A program made the position numbers and the translations under genes. A DNA stretch of 64,000 bases. Source: Hyphomicrobiales bacterium (GTDB taxonomy: Bacteria > Pseudomonadota > Alphaproteobacteria > Rhizobiales > Rhodobiaceae). The first letter of the stretch is position 1, and each line of letters opens with the position of its first letter. The notes below the pieces were generated by a model. That model had not been told where the DNA came from. It did no database searches and was given only the letters and a program-made list of their open reading frames with translations. The stretch spans positions 1,116,001 to 1,180,000 of the forward strand of contig PKTR01000002.1 of assembly GCA_002869065.1 (NCBI GenBank), in the 5' to 3' direction. This document shows, piece after piece, positions 38,320-48,625 of this stretch.

Positions 38320-38931
38320 TCACCACATGGTCTTCTTCGCGCGCTCGGGCCATTCGCGGTCGTAGTCGGCACCGCCGACGAGGTTCTTGCTGAGATCGGC
38401 GAGGATATCCCCCGGCGTCGGCAGGCTTGCCGGGTCGACGTGTTTTTCCGGGTTCCACAAATCGGCGCGGACGATTGCCCGCGCGCACTGGAAGAACACC
38501 GTCTCGACGGCGATTACCATGACCGAGCGCGGTTCCTTGCCGTCGACGGCGAAGGAGGCGAGCAGATCCGGCTCGACGGAGAGCGTTGCCGTGCCGTTGA
38601 TGCGCAGCGTGGTGCCGCTGCCGGGAATGAGGAACATGAGACCGACGCGCGGGTCGTGGACGATGTTGATCAGCGTATCGATACGGTTGTTGCCGCGCCG
38701 GTCGGGCAGCATCAGCGTCTTTTCGTCGTGGATATGAACGACGGAGCCGGCATCGCCGCGCGGCGAACAGTCGAGCCCGTCCGGGCCGGCAGTGGCGACA
38801 GCCACAAAGGGGGATGCTTCGATCAGCGCCCGGTAGTGCGGGGTGATGCGGTCGATTTCCTTCGCCGTCGAGGCGAGTTGCGGCAGGTCGTAGATGCGTC
38901 GCAGCTCTTCAACCGTCGAAATCATTGTCAT
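38320..38931 (-). CDS. PPOX-fold FMN-binding protein (MSMEG_1061-like)
   Basis: A 203-residue pyridoxamine-5'-phosphate-oxidase-fold flavoprotein. SPFVAVATAGPDGLDCSPRGDAGSVVHIHDEKTLMLPDRRGNNRIDTLINI is the family's FMN-binding strand pattern, and VGLMFLIPGSGTTLRINGTA follows. The C-terminal DLWNPEKHVDP is typical of this stand-alone group, not of PdxH. Reaction unknown. ATG 38931 has GGGGGAG upstream; a second ATG lies two codons in. An inverted repeat (38983-39001) lies 52 bases upstream. Confidence 0.85.
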   Translation of the reverse strand: MTMISTVEELRRIYDLPQLASTAKEIDRITPHYRALIEASPFVAVATAGPDGLDCSPRGDAGSVVHIHDEKTLMLPDRRGNNRIDTLINIVHDPRVGLMFLIPGSGTTLRINGTATLSVEPDLLASFAVDGKEPRSVMVIAVETVFFQCARAIVRADLWNPEKHVDPASLPTPGDILADLSKNLVGGADYDREWPERAKKTMW

Positions 38932-39354
38932 GGATCGCTCCCCCGATGCGCTACGCGAAGCACGGAGCATAACGGAGCGATGACCGTCGCGGTATGACGG
39001 TTCCAGATCGAATAGCGATGTTCGGGAAAAGACCGAGACGGAGGATGGCCCGTGAGGGTCGCGGTTACGAGCCTTCCTCCGCCCGGAACGCTGACTACGC
39101 ACAACCAGATGTCAGCACGACTATGAAAGAGCAAAGGCCTTGCCAAATCGTGGCCGCGCGCCGGCCTACGAGATGTTGTGGTCGGGCGTGTTCTGATCCA
39201 CACGAGCCGGGCGTTTGGTGAGAAAGCCTTTACGAACAGCGCATTGCAATTTGCAACGATGCTTGCAGATTGCACGGATCGCGGCCGGTGGCATTGCCCT
39301 TGATGGGGACCCGTGCCACCTTCGAAATTAACCGGGGGGAAACGGAGGGAAGCC
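38932..39354. other. Divergent intergenic region
   Basis: A 423-base gap between two divergent genes. It must hold both promoters. The one clear symmetrical sequence is ACCGTC-N7-GACGGT at 38983-39001. The right half (39220-39330) is less GC-rich and may hold the promoter of the secreted-protein gene. No gene is supported. Confidence 0.5.
38983..39001. promoter_or_regulatory. Inverted repeat upstream of the PPOX gene
   Basis: ACCGTC (38983-38988) and GACGGT (38996-39001) are perfect complements separated by seven bases. The 19-base dyad is 52 bases before the PPOX start codon, a normal place for a dimeric repressor or activator site. No regulator gene is adjacent, so the partner is unknown. 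Confidence 0.4.
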
Positions 39355-39831
39355 ATGAAACGACTGTTTGCGGGCCTTGTTGCGCTCGCCGTGTTCGCCG
39401 CGCCGGCTGCTGCGGCGGACTTTCTGTCGAGCGCGTTCGGCAATGCGGGCGATTCCTGCTTCGCGCGGCGCTACGATGCGGCACATCTGGCGAAGAACCC
39501 GGCGCAGAATGTGGAATCGATCTTCATCGTGTCGACCGGCCACAGCGATCCCGACACCAAGGCGATCCTGCATATCGGTCTCAAGCTGCGCGGCAGCGAC
39601 GCGCTCTATGACGGCTTTGCCTATTGCAATGCGAGCGGCGAGGGCGCGGCCTGCAATATGGAAGGCGACGGCGGGTCGATGACGATCACGCCGCGCAAGA
39701 ACGGCATTCGCATCGCGGTCGGCAACTTCTTCATGCTGGAAGGGGCGGCGGGATTCACGCCGGATCTCGCGACGGAAGGCGACGACCGGGTGCTCCTGCT
39801 CTATCCGGCCCCGGCGGGCGCCTGCAAATAA
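39355..39831 (+). CDS. Secreted protein of unknown function
   Basis: A 158-residue protein with a clear Sec signal peptide (MKRLFAGLVALAVFAAPAAAADF, cleavage likely after AAA near residue 20). The mature part has four cysteines (DSCFARRY, YCN, ACNM, GACK at the end), which could form two disulfides in the periplasm, and a beta-rich look. I do not recognise a family. CGGAGGGA lies just before ATG 39355, so the start is firm. It converges on the amidotransferase gene with 15 bases between. Confidence 0.75.
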   Translation: MKRLFAGLVALAVFAAPAAAADFLSSAFGNAGDSCFARRYDAAHLAKNPAQNVESIFIVSTGHSDPDTKAILHIGLKLRGSDALYDGFAYCNASGEGAACNMEGDGGSMTITPRKNGIRIAVGNFFMLEGAAGFTPDLATEGDDRVLLLYPAPAGACK

Positions 39832-39846
39832 CTCGATTGGGGCCGG

Positions 39847-40623
39847 TCAGGTCAGCGCCAGCGGGTCCTTGACCGTGACCGGCTTGCCGGGTTGGCGGAG
39901 ATCGCCGATCCACATATCGAGGAAGTTCGACAGCCAGGTTTTCACCGGCGGGTCGTAAAGCGCGCGGCCGGCGAAATGGTCGCGGCGTCCCTGCGCGCAG
40001 GGCATCTTCATGCGTTCCGCGCCCTTCACCGTCCAGCGGTGCATCATGGCGAGCGTCAGCTCGGGGTGGAACTGGATGCCGTAGGCGGCGGGGCCGACAC
40101 GGTAGGCCTGGTTGGGAAACAGATCGCCGGTGGCGAGCAGGGTCGCGTCCTTCGGCAGCTCGAATCCCTCGCGGTGCCACTGGTAGAACTTGGCCGGCCA
40201 GCGACCAACCATCTCCTTGCCGGCCGCGGTCGGATGAACGGGATAGTAGCCGACCTCGACGCAGCATTCCGGGTGCGTGTAGACGGTGCCGCCAAGATGG
40301 CGAACCATCATCTGTGCGCCGAGACAGATGCCGAGGAACGGCTTTTCCTCTTTCAGCGGCACGCCGAGCCAGTCGGTCTCGCGGTGCATGTAGGCTTCGG
40401 TGTCGTTGGCGCTCATCGGGCCGCCGAACACCACCGCTCCGGCGTGATCGGCCATGGTCTTGGGCAACGGATCGCCGAAGCGCGGCCGGCGGATATCGAG
40501 CGCAAATCCGCGCGCCGCGAGCGCCTGGCCGACGCGGCCGGGCGTCGAGTGCTCCTGATGCAGGACGATGAGAACGCTTTTGGGACGGTCCGGGTCGTGG
40601 CTGATGCGAGGCAAGGCGGTCAT
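39847..40623 (-). CDS. Class I glutamine amidotransferase
   Basis: A 258-residue stand-alone class I amidotransferase. The triad is visible: nucleophile in FLGICLGAQMMVRHLGG near residue 100 and histidine-glutamate in YGIQFHPELT near residue 185. LIVLHQEHSTPGRVGQAL and VVFGGPMSANDTEAYMHRETDWL resemble the GMP-synthase-like/GuaA-related group that includes gamma-glutamyl-polyamine hydrolases. The partner or substrate is unknown. Start ATG 40623; the upstream frame enters the TerB-like gene. Confidence 0.85.
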   Translation of the reverse strand: MTALPRISHDPDRPKSVLIVLHQEHSTPGRVGQALAARGFALDIRRPRFGDPLPKTMADHAGAVVFGGPMSANDTEAYMHRETDWLGVPLKEEKPFLGICLGAQMMVRHLGGTVYTHPECCVEVGYYPVHPTAAGKEMVGRWPAKFYQWHREGFELPKDATLLATGDLFPNQAYRVGPAAYGIQFHPELTLAMMHRWTVKGAERMKMPCAQGRRDHFAGRALYDPPVKTWLSNFLDMWIGDLRQPGKPVTVKDPLALT

Positions 40624-40663
40624 CGGGTTTGTGCGGGGTCTGTCGGGCCGAAAAAGGTGAGGG

Positions 40664-41140
40664 TCAAGAGTCCGGTTTCTCCGCGGCGCTGCGGGCTTCC
40701 ACCTTCTGACGTAGGGCGATGCGGTCGCGCGACGAGATGCCGAGCAGTTCGGCGACACGCCAGATGGTGTTGTCCTCGAATTCGTGCAGCTGGCCGTCGG
40801 CGTAGGCGATGTCCCACATCATTTCGACTACCTTGCGGCGGTCGTCTTCCTCGAGATCGCGTTTCAGCACGCTGGTGAAGCCGTACAGATCGACCGCCTC
40901 GCGGTCGCGTTCGCGGGCGGCCTCGATCAGCGTTTTCGTTTCAGCTTCGCTCAAACCGTAGCGGGCACGCAGGATCGTCGCCAGATGATCCTTTTCGTCA
41001 CCGGTCACAGATCCGTCGACGGCGATCATGTGGACGAGCAGGGCGGCGACGGCGAGACGATGATCATCGGCCGCAAAGGCCGCATCGGCGTCGCGGTCCT
41101 GGGTCAGTTCGGTGAAAAAGCTCTTCAGCCGATCGAACAT
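40664..41140 (-). CDS. TerB-like protein
   Basis: A 158-residue protein with one TerB domain of seven helices: HRLAVAALLVHMIAVDGSVTGDEKDHLATILRARYGLSEAE and KVVEMMWDIAYADGQLHEFEDNTIWRVAELLGISSRDRIALRQKVE, with the conserved acidic DGxV.DE and DG.LHEFE positions thought to bind metal. Such lone TerB proteins are common in alphaproteobacteria and are not evidence of tellurite resistance on their own. ATG 41140 begins the conserved MFDRLKSFF. Confidence 0.85.
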   Translation of the reverse strand: MFDRLKSFFTELTQDRDADAAFAADDHRLAVAALLVHMIAVDGSVTGDEKDHLATILRARYGLSEAETKTLIEAARERDREAVDLYGFTSVLKRDLEEDDRRKVVEMMWDIAYADGQLHEFEDNTIWRVAELLGISSRDRIALRQKVEARSAAEKPDS

Positions 41141-41250
41141 GGATGTTTCGAATGCCCGGTTGTGGTTGTTTTCCCGCAGTGTAGCGAGCCGGGTGGCCGA
41201 AAACAAAGGCAAAGGCGCGGGGCCGCACCATCGGGAGCGAGCTGTTGCCG

Positions 41251-41838
41251 TTACCGCACAGTCGAAGCGATACGGCGGTTTTCTTCAAGCAAGGCAAGGT
41301 TCCCGTCGATAGTGACGGTCGCCGGAGAGAGCGCCTTGGCGGCGGCCAGTTTCGCTCGCGCTCGCGTGACATCGCCGCGCAGGAAGTAGGAATAGCCCTG
41401 ATTGTTGAGAACGACGGCGTTCTGGCCGGTCAGCGCGGTGGCGCGGGCGTAGGCGCGGTCGGCGAGGGCGAAGCGGCCGAGCTGATCGTAGGAGGCGGCG
41501 AGGCCGATCCAGGCCTCGGCGTTGTCGGGATCGCCCTCGACGGCCTTGCGATAGTGTTTTTCGGCGAGGCCGAAATTGCCGGCGCGGAACTGATCCTTGC
41601 CCTGTTGCAGGTCGTGGCCGCCGGTGAAATTGGCAAAGGGCGAGCCGCCAGTGCCGCGCGGCATGACCCGGGCGCCGGGGTCCTGATAGGCATTCCCGGC
41701 AAAGCTATTGCCCGACGGCGCGAAGCTGCTGATCGAGCTCGACGAGCCGAAATCGCCCTCGGGCGTCGGCAGTGTGTTGCAGCCGGCAAGCGCGGCGGCG
41801 GCGAGGATGGCGAGGGCGGAGGTCAGCGGGCGGAGCAT
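41251..41838 (-). CDS. tadD: TPR lipoprotein, Tad pilus component TadD-like
   Basis: A 195-residue predicted lipoprotein: signal with lipobox LAGC at residues 17-20, then a serine-rich linker and about three TPR units (FGLAEKHYRKAVEGDPDNAEAWIGLAASYDQLGRFALADRAYARATALTGQNAVVLNNQGYSYFLRGDVTRARAKL). TadD is the outer-membrane pilotin-like TPR protein of Tad pilus systems. It is the last gene of the pilus locus, 244 bases after tadC, so it may have its own promoter. Shorter than many TadD proteins. Confidence 0.82.
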   Translation of the reverse strand: MLRPLTSALAILAAAALAGCNTLPTPEGDFGSSSSISSFAPSGNSFAGNAYQDPGARVMPRGTGGSPFANFTGGHDLQQGKDQFRAGNFGLAEKHYRKAVEGDPDNAEAWIGLAASYDQLGRFALADRAYARATALTGQNAVVLNNQGYSYFLRGDVTRARAKLAAAKALSPATVTIDGNLALLEENRRIASTVR

Positions 41839-42082
41839 GGTCGGGCGTCCTGTCGTTTTCTACGGTGCCGGCCGGGCGATCCGGGATCTGCCGGGCAGGC
41901 GCGCGGGGTCTTTGTGACAGCTTAGGGAGAAGCCTCTAAACGACCCTCAAGAAACTCTGGACGATTTTATTTATTGCTGTTTTTTCCGCCGTTTAGATGA
42001 TTTTTCCGATCCGGAACAGGATGTGCGGCGCGCATCGCGGGCGTGCGGACGATCTCCGCGTCGACGACCTTCGCGCGGCGCC

Positions 42083-43039
42083 TCAATAGACACCGGACTT
42101 GATGCGGACGATGACCGGCAACAGCGCGACGATCATGACGACCGGGAAGATGCACAAAGTGAGCGGGATGGAGAGCTTCGCCGGCAGGCTGTAGGCCTTT
42201 TCCTCGGCCCGCGACAGCCGTTTGTGGCGCATGTCGTCGCTGTAGACGCGCAGCGCTTCGGTCAGGCTCGAGCCGAGTTCCTCGGATTGCTGCAACAGGG
42301 TGGCGAAGGAATGGGCTTCGTCGAGGTTGAGCCGGTCGGCGAGATTGTCGAGGGCGTTGCCGAGCGTGTGGCCGGCGCGGATCTCGAGCGAGGCAAGCGT
42401 CAGGTTGGTCGACAGCGAGGGGTAGGACACCGCCAGTTCGTGCGACACGCGCTCAAGGGCTGCTTCCATCGACAGGCCGGAATCGGCGCACACCACCATC
42501 AGATCGAGGAAATCGGGGAAGCCGTCTTCGGCCTCGAAGCGGTTCTGCTTGGCGCGGCGGTCGATATACATCGACGGGAGCTGATAGCCGACCAGACCGA
42601 GAAGACCGACGACGCCCCAGGACAGCGCGCCCGGCAGGTCGGGCAGCAGGCGCGGCAGGGTGAGGGCGGCGAACGGCGCGAGCGCGAGGGCGACACCGAT
42701 GCGGGCAAGGAAGAAGATGCCGACCGCTTTTGGGTCGAGATAGCCGGCGCGGATGAGGCGCTGGCGCAGCGTCTTGATGCGCTCGCCTTCGGTCGCGGAC
42801 TCGAAATGCTTGGTCGCTTTTTCGGCGATTGCCTGGGCGGTGCGCCGACCGTCGCGGTCGCGGGTCGGGGCGGTGGCCCCTTCATAATTGGTCACCCGAT
42901 GACGGATATGGCTGCGGCGCGAGAGATAGCGGCCGGCGAAAACGGCAACGGTTCCGGCGACGAGGCTCGCGATCAGCGCGAAACCGAGTACCAGCGGGCT
43001 GAACGGCAGGGCGGCAAGGAGGGTTGAAGCCGACATCAT
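42083..43039 (-). CDS. tadC: Tad pilus inner-membrane platform protein TadC
   Basis: A 318-residue GspF/T2SSF-type membrane protein. The single T2SSF domain spans about residues 155-290 (FPDFLDLMVVCADSGLSMEAALERVSHELAVSYP ... FATLLQQSEELGSSLTEALRVYSDDMRHKRLSRAEEKAYSLPAKLSIPLTLCIFPVVMIV), with membrane segments at the N-terminus, around residues 90-140 and at the C-terminus. Its ATGATG start overlaps the tadB stop. Works with TadB as the platform on which the ATPase acts. Confidence 0.93.
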   Translation of the reverse strand: MMSASTLLAALPFSPLVLGFALIASLVAGTVAVFAGRYLSRRSHIRHRVTNYEGATAPTRDRDGRRTAQAIAEKATKHFESATEGERIKTLRQRLIRAGYLDPKAVGIFFLARIGVALALAPFAALTLPRLLPDLPGALSWGVVGLLGLVGYQLPSMYIDRRAKQNRFEAEDGFPDFLDLMVVCADSGLSMEAALERVSHELAVSYPSLSTNLTLASLEIRAGHTLGNALDNLADRLNLDEAHSFATLLQQSEELGSSLTEALRVYSDDMRHKRLSRAEEKAYSLPAKLSIPLTLCIFPVVMIVALLPVIVRIKSGVY

Positions 43040-44013
43040 CAGATCCTGAACTTGACCATCTTGTGCATGATGATATTGCCGAACAGCATCCAGCCGGCGG
43101 TGGCGCCGAGGCCGATCTGGGTCAACGGCAGGTGCCAGACCTCACCGTAGAAGTCGGGTGAGATCAGCATGATGACGCCGAACAGGATGAGTGGCAGCGC
43201 GGACAGGGCAAGGGCGGAAAAGCGGCCTTCGGCGCTGATCGCCTTGACCTTGCGGCGCATCTTGAAGCGCTGGCGGATCACCGAGGAAATGTTGTCGAGG
43301 ATCTCGCGCAGATTGCCGCCGGTGGCGCTCTGGATGGCGACGGCGGTGACGAACAGCGGCAGGTCTTCCTGGCCGACGCGGCTCTGCATGTCGCGCAGCG
43401 CGCTTTCGAGTTCCGCGCCATAGGTTACCTCGTCGGCGACGAGGCCGAACTCGGAGCCTACGGGATCGGGCATCTCGCGGGCGACGAGGGCGATCGCGAC
43501 CGGAATCGGATGGCCGGCCTTGAGGCTGCGGGTGATCATGTCGATGGCGTCGGGGAACTGGGAGCCGAACTTCAGATGCCGGCGATTGCGCAGGGTGCGC
43601 AGGATGAAGAGCGGCAAGAGGATGACGCCGAAGAAACCCGCGGCAGCCGCCTTGATCGGGTCGCCCTGCCAGACAAGCATGCCGATGAACGGGACAACGC
43701 CCATGCCGGCGGCGATTGCCGCGAGGCGGCCGAGGCCGATGGTCAGGCCGGATTGCAGTACCAGCCGGCTGAGGGCTTCGATCGGAAGGCGGAAATCGCC
43801 GTCCGAGGTCAGACCGCGTTCGCGCCGCAGACGGAGCAGGATTTCCTGCCGGTCCGTCTCGGTCTTCATGACCTTGAGACGGCGGTTCAGCCGGGTGCGG
43901 TTGTCGGCAGCGGCAAAGAAGACGAGATAGAGCGCTTCAACGACGAGGATCGCGGCCACGGCGGTGAAAAAGTAGACGATATAGGCGTCACGGAACTCGA
44001 ATTCGAAAGGCAT
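43039..44013 (-). CDS. tadB: Tad pilus inner-membrane platform protein TadB
   Basis: A 324-residue T2SSF protein, partner of TadC. The domain is at about residues 155-285 (FPDAIDMITRSLKAGHPIPVAIALVAREMPDPVGSEFGLVADEV ... LPLFVTAVAIQSATGGNLREILDNISSVIRQRFKMRRKVKAIS). An N-terminal membrane segment (AYIVYFFTAVAAILVVEALYLVFF) and two more around residues 95-140, plus a C-terminal pair, fit the family. It lies 16 bases after cpaF. Confidence 0.93.
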   Translation of the reverse strand: MPFEFEFRDAYIVYFFTAVAAILVVEALYLVFFAAADNRTRLNRRLKVMKTETDRQEILLRLRRERGLTSDGDFRLPIEALSRLVLQSGLTIGLGRLAAIAAGMGVVPFIGMLVWQGDPIKAAAAGFFGVILLPLFILRTLRNRRHLKFGSQFPDAIDMITRSLKAGHPIPVAIALVAREMPDPVGSEFGLVADEVTYGAELESALRDMQSRVGQEDLPLFVTAVAIQSATGGNLREILDNISSVIRQRFKMRRKVKAISAEGRFSALALSALPLILFGVIMLISPDFYGEVWHLPLTQIGLGATAGWMLFGNIIMHKMVKFRI

Positions 44014-44029
44014 GGCGCTGTCTCCCCGT

Positions 44030-45520
<1,491 letters not shown>

Positions 45521-45569
45521 GTTCAGTCTCCTCGATTCCGTCGCGGTAGTGCGGTCTGAGGCGGCGGCC

Positions 45570-46814
45570 TCAGGCAGGGCGTGCGCGGGCAAACAGGTTG
45601 CGCCCGAAAGACAAGAGCGGCTTGCGGCTCGTGGCGCCGGCCGTAGCGGCCTTGTCCTCGGGCAGGATGATGCGGCCGAGATCGCTTGCGACGTTGCTTT
45701 CGGGGGCGACTTCGTTGAGCGGCACGCCGCGATCGATCGCTTCGCGCACCAGCCGGTAGTTGTTGCTGATGGTGCCGGCGAAGGTGGCGCCGAGCGTCTC
45801 TTCCAGATCGCTGCGGCGCAGGCCGTTTTCGAACATGCGCTGCTCGAAGCGGTTGACGACCACTTCCGGACGCGCCCGTTCGCCGAGCCGCTCGCGGATG
45901 ACGCGGATCAGCCGCTGGGTGTGGCGCAGGCCCGGCACGGTCGTCTCGCAGACGATGAACAGCCGGTTGGAGCCAACCAGCACGCTGTCGGTCCAGGAAA
46001 ACCAGGTGCGCGGCGTGTCGATGACCACGATATCGAAATAGGCAGACGCCAGATCGAGCAGGCGGGTGACGACCTCAGGGTCGAAGGAGCGCATCTCGGC
46101 CGGCCGGTTCGGCGCGGCGATCACGGCGACGCCGGACTCGTGACGCGACAGCATGACTTCGAGCAACTGACGGTCGAGGCGTTCCGGGCGCGGCTCCACC
46201 TCGGTCAGATCGAGACGCGGTTCGAGGTCGAGGTAGTCGGCGATGGCGCCATGCTGGAAGTCGAGGTCGACGATGCAGGTTTCCGGCCGGCGGCCGGAGG
46301 GGGTCGGCCGGGCGTGCAGCATGAAGGCGGTCTGGATCGCCAGCGTTGAGACGCCGACGCCGCCCGCCGAGGGCAGGAAGGTGTAGATTTCCGCCTCGCC
46401 CGTGTCGGCGTTTGTATGATCGACGAAGGCGCGCTTGCAGGTGCGCAGCAGGTCGGAGGCCTTCACCGGTTTGACCAGGAAGTCGCGGATGCGGAGCTGG
46501 AGCAGGGTGCGCGCGGCTTCCTGGTCGAACTGCTGGGTGACGGCGATGATCGGCACATGGTCGGCGGCGCGCTGAGCGAGCCGGCGCAAGGCGTCGAGGC
46601 TTTCGGTATTCGCCGCATCGATATCGACGATGATGGCGGAAAACAGGTTCGCCTCGAGCTGGGCCTCGACCCGTTCGAGCGGCGCTTCGATGGTCGCCAG
46701 CCGGATCTCCGGGTCGGCGGAGAAGGTGGCGTTGGCCGAGCGCAGGAAGGCGGTGTCCATCGAGGTCAGGAACACCGTGTGATGAGCAGTGGATTTGGCA
46801 GCGGTAATGGGCAT
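45570..46814 (-). CDS. cpaE: Tad pilus localisation protein CpaE/TadZ
   Basis: A 414-residue protein with an N-terminal atypical receiver domain (residues about 13-125, ANLFSAIIVDIDAANTESLDAL) and a C-terminal ParA/MinD-like ATPase domain. The deviant Walker A reads PSAGGVGVSTLAIQTA, with valine where active MinD/ParA ATPases have lysine, a known feature of TadZ/CpaE. YFDIVVIDTPRTWFSW is the Walker B region. TadZ positions the pilus at the cell pole. It lies between the small lipoprotein gene and cpaF. Confidence 0.92.
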   Translation of the reverse strand: MPITAAKSTAHHTVFLTSMDTAFLRSANATFSADPEIRLATIEAPLERVEAQLEANLFSAIIVDIDAANTESLDALRRLAQRAADHVPIIAVTQQFDQEAARTLLQLRIRDFLVKPVKASDLLRTCKRAFVDHTNADTGEAEIYTFLPSAGGVGVSTLAIQTAFMLHARPTPSGRRPETCIVDLDFQHGAIADYLDLEPRLDLTEVEPRPERLDRQLLEVMLSRHESGVAVIAAPNRPAEMRSFDPEVVTRLLDLASAYFDIVVIDTPRTWFSWTDSVLVGSNRLFIVCETTVPGLRHTQRLIRVIRERLGERARPEVVVNRFEQRMFENGLRRSDLEETLGATFAGTISNNYRLVREAIDRGVPLNEVAPESNVASDLGRIILPEDKAATAGATSRKPLLSFGRNLFARARPA

Positions 46815-46821
46815 GGGCGTC

Positions 46822-47148
46822 TTATTTCGTTGTTGAGCTGGCGGACGGGTTGCCGGTCGTGCCGCTGGAGCCGACGCCGCCGGAACCGGCGCCCCGCCCG
46901 TCGGCGGGCGGATTGCGGTAGGTTTCGAGCGCCTTCATCGCGCGCTGGCCATCGGCGTCGATCTGTCGGTCGGCGGCTGCCGCCGGCCAGGGATCGTTCA
47001 TCTGGATGGCGGCATTGGCGGCCTGCGCGTCTCCGCCATGCATGCTGATGGTGGTGCTGCGGGTCAGGTATTCGGCGCAGCCGGAAAGGGCGGCGCAGAC
47101 AAGGCCGAGGGCCGCGGCGCGAAGGAGCGGTGAACGAAGCGGCTGCAT
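46822..47148 (-). CDS. Small lipoprotein in the pilus locus, in the position of cpaD
   Basis: A 108-residue predicted lipoprotein: lipobox CAALSGC near residue 23, a short conserved-looking part (NDPWPAAAADRQIDADGQRAMKALETYRNPP) and a low-complexity glycine/serine tail. It occupies the place of cpaD between cpaC and cpaE, but CpaD is normally about twice as long; only a vague likeness can be claimed. Starts two bases after the cpaC stop and ends seven bases before cpaE, so it is tightly integrated in the operon. Confidence 0.75.
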   Translation of the reverse strand: MQPLRSPLLRAAALGLVCAALSGCAEYLTRSTTISMHGGDAQAANAAIQMNDPWPAAAADRQIDADGQRAMKALETYRNPPADGRGAGSGGVGSSGTTGNPSASSTTK

Positions 47149-47150
47149 GG

Positions 47151-48578
47151 TCAGTTCCTCGCCAGATCGATGATGTGGCCGACCGGAAGACGTTTGCCGT
47201 CGACGGTGATCGAGGTGCGGGCGGTGGAGGCCTTTACCTCATCCTTGCCGAACAGGAAGAGGTCGACGTCGTTGGCCGGATGGGTGGCGTCGTGCGGCGT
47301 GCGCAGCCGGTCGCCGGGGCTGGTCGGTTCGACCAGATGCGGGGTGATGATGATCGCAAGGTCGGTCTCGGACTTGCGGTAGGCGCTGCTCTTGAACAGC
47401 GTGCCGAGTACCGGCACGTCGCCGAGCCAGGGAAGCTGGTCGCGCGAGGTGGTGGCGCTCGCCTGCAGCAGGCCGGCGATGACGAAGCTCTGGCCGTCGC
47501 GCAGTTCCACGGTCGTGCTGGCGCGGCGCATGATCAGGCTCGGGATCTCGACGTCGCCGATCTTGACCGAGGTGGTCGGGTCGAGCTGGCTGACTTCGGG
47601 TTCGATCTTCAGGTTGATCAGGCTGTCCGACAGCACGGTCGGGGTGAAGTCGAGGCCGATGCCGAAGCGTTTGAACTCGATCGAGATCTGATTGTCGTTG
47701 GCCTGGACCGGGAACGGAAACTCGCCGCCGGCGAGAAAGCTCGCCTTTTCGCCGGACATGGCGACCAGATTCGGTTCGGCGAGGCGGCGGGCGACGCCCT
47801 TGCGCTCAAGCGCCTGGATCAGCGAGTCGACGGTCACACCGCGGTCGATGACGCGGCCAAGCACCGCGCCGAACGGGGTCGCGCCGCTGGCAAGGCCGGT
47901 GATGCCGGTGACGCCGGCGATATTGTTGCCGGCCACTTCCCAACCGATGCCGAGCTCCTTGTTGGCCGAGCGTGAGGCTTCAAGGAAGCGGACTTCCAGC
48001 ATGACCTGCTGCGAGCGGTTGATGGAGACCTGATTGAGGACCTCCTTGCCGTACTGGTTGGCGATGGTCATAGCCTTGTCGAGGGTCGGCGTGTCGGGGG
48101 CCGTTCCCGACAGCACGATGCGGCCATTGATCGAGCTGACTTGGATGTCGGCGCCGGGAACGCGCTTGCGCAGCATGCGTGCCAGGGTCTGGGTGTCGTA
48201 GGCCACCTCGACCTCGATGATGCCGACGAGAGCCTTCTTGGCGTCATAGACGGTGACGCTGGTGGTGCCGATGCCCTTGCCGAGCACATAGAGCGAGCGG
48301 TCGGTCAAAGGGGCGACCTCGGCGATCGCCGGATCGCCGACGACGATATCGACGAAGCTCAGATCGGTTCGGATGGTGCGCGACTTGCCCTTGGCGAGCC
48401 GCAGCGACAGCGGATCTCCGGATGCGGTCAGGAGCGGCGTGTCGGCCCGTGCGGGCACCGGGCCGAGCGGCAGGGCGGCGGTGAGGATCGCGGCGGCAAG
48501 CGCAAGGCACAGCCATTTCAGGGCCGAGGCAGGGTGGAGCGCCTGTGTCGGGTGGGACTTTGCGGGAGCGAGGGGCAT
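47151..48578 (-). CDS. cpaC: Tad pilus outer-membrane secretin CpaC/RcpA
   Basis: A 475-residue secretin. After a signal-like N-terminus (LCLALAAAILTAALPLGPVPARA), the pilus N-domain starts at LRLAKGKSRTIRTDLSFVDIVVGDPAIAEVAPLTDRSLYVLG, then a BON-like domain (about residues 125-190) and the secretin core (about 280-440: FPFPVQANDNQISIEFKRFGIGLDFTPTVL, VPVLGTLFKSSAYRKSETDLAIIITPHLVEP). It forms the channel through which the pilus leaves the cell. Confidence 0.95.
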   Translation of the reverse strand: MPLAPAKSHPTQALHPASALKWLCLALAAAILTAALPLGPVPARADTPLLTASGDPLSLRLAKGKSRTIRTDLSFVDIVVGDPAIAEVAPLTDRSLYVLGKGIGTTSVTVYDAKKALVGIIEVEVAYDTQTLARMLRKRVPGADIQVSSINGRIVLSGTAPDTPTLDKAMTIANQYGKEVLNQVSINRSQQVMLEVRFLEASRSANKELGIGWEVAGNNIAGVTGITGLASGATPFGAVLGRVIDRGVTVDSLIQALERKGVARRLAEPNLVAMSGEKASFLAGGEFPFPVQANDNQISIEFKRFGIGLDFTPTVLSDSLINLKIEPEVSQLDPTTSVKIGDVEIPSLIMRRASTTVELRDGQSFVIAGLLQASATTSRDQLPWLGDVPVLGTLFKSSAYRKSETDLAIIITPHLVEPTSPGDRLRTPHDATHPANDVDLFLFGKDEVKASTARTSITVDGKRLPVGHIIDLARN

Positions 48579-48625
48579 GGCGGCTGTCTTCTTTATTGGA
48601 GCGCGGGGGACGGCCGGGGTCGGCG

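Noticed and set aside
40664-41140. Tellurite resistance locus
   Set aside because: A lone TerB domain without terC, terD or other ter genes is not evidence of tellurite resistance.
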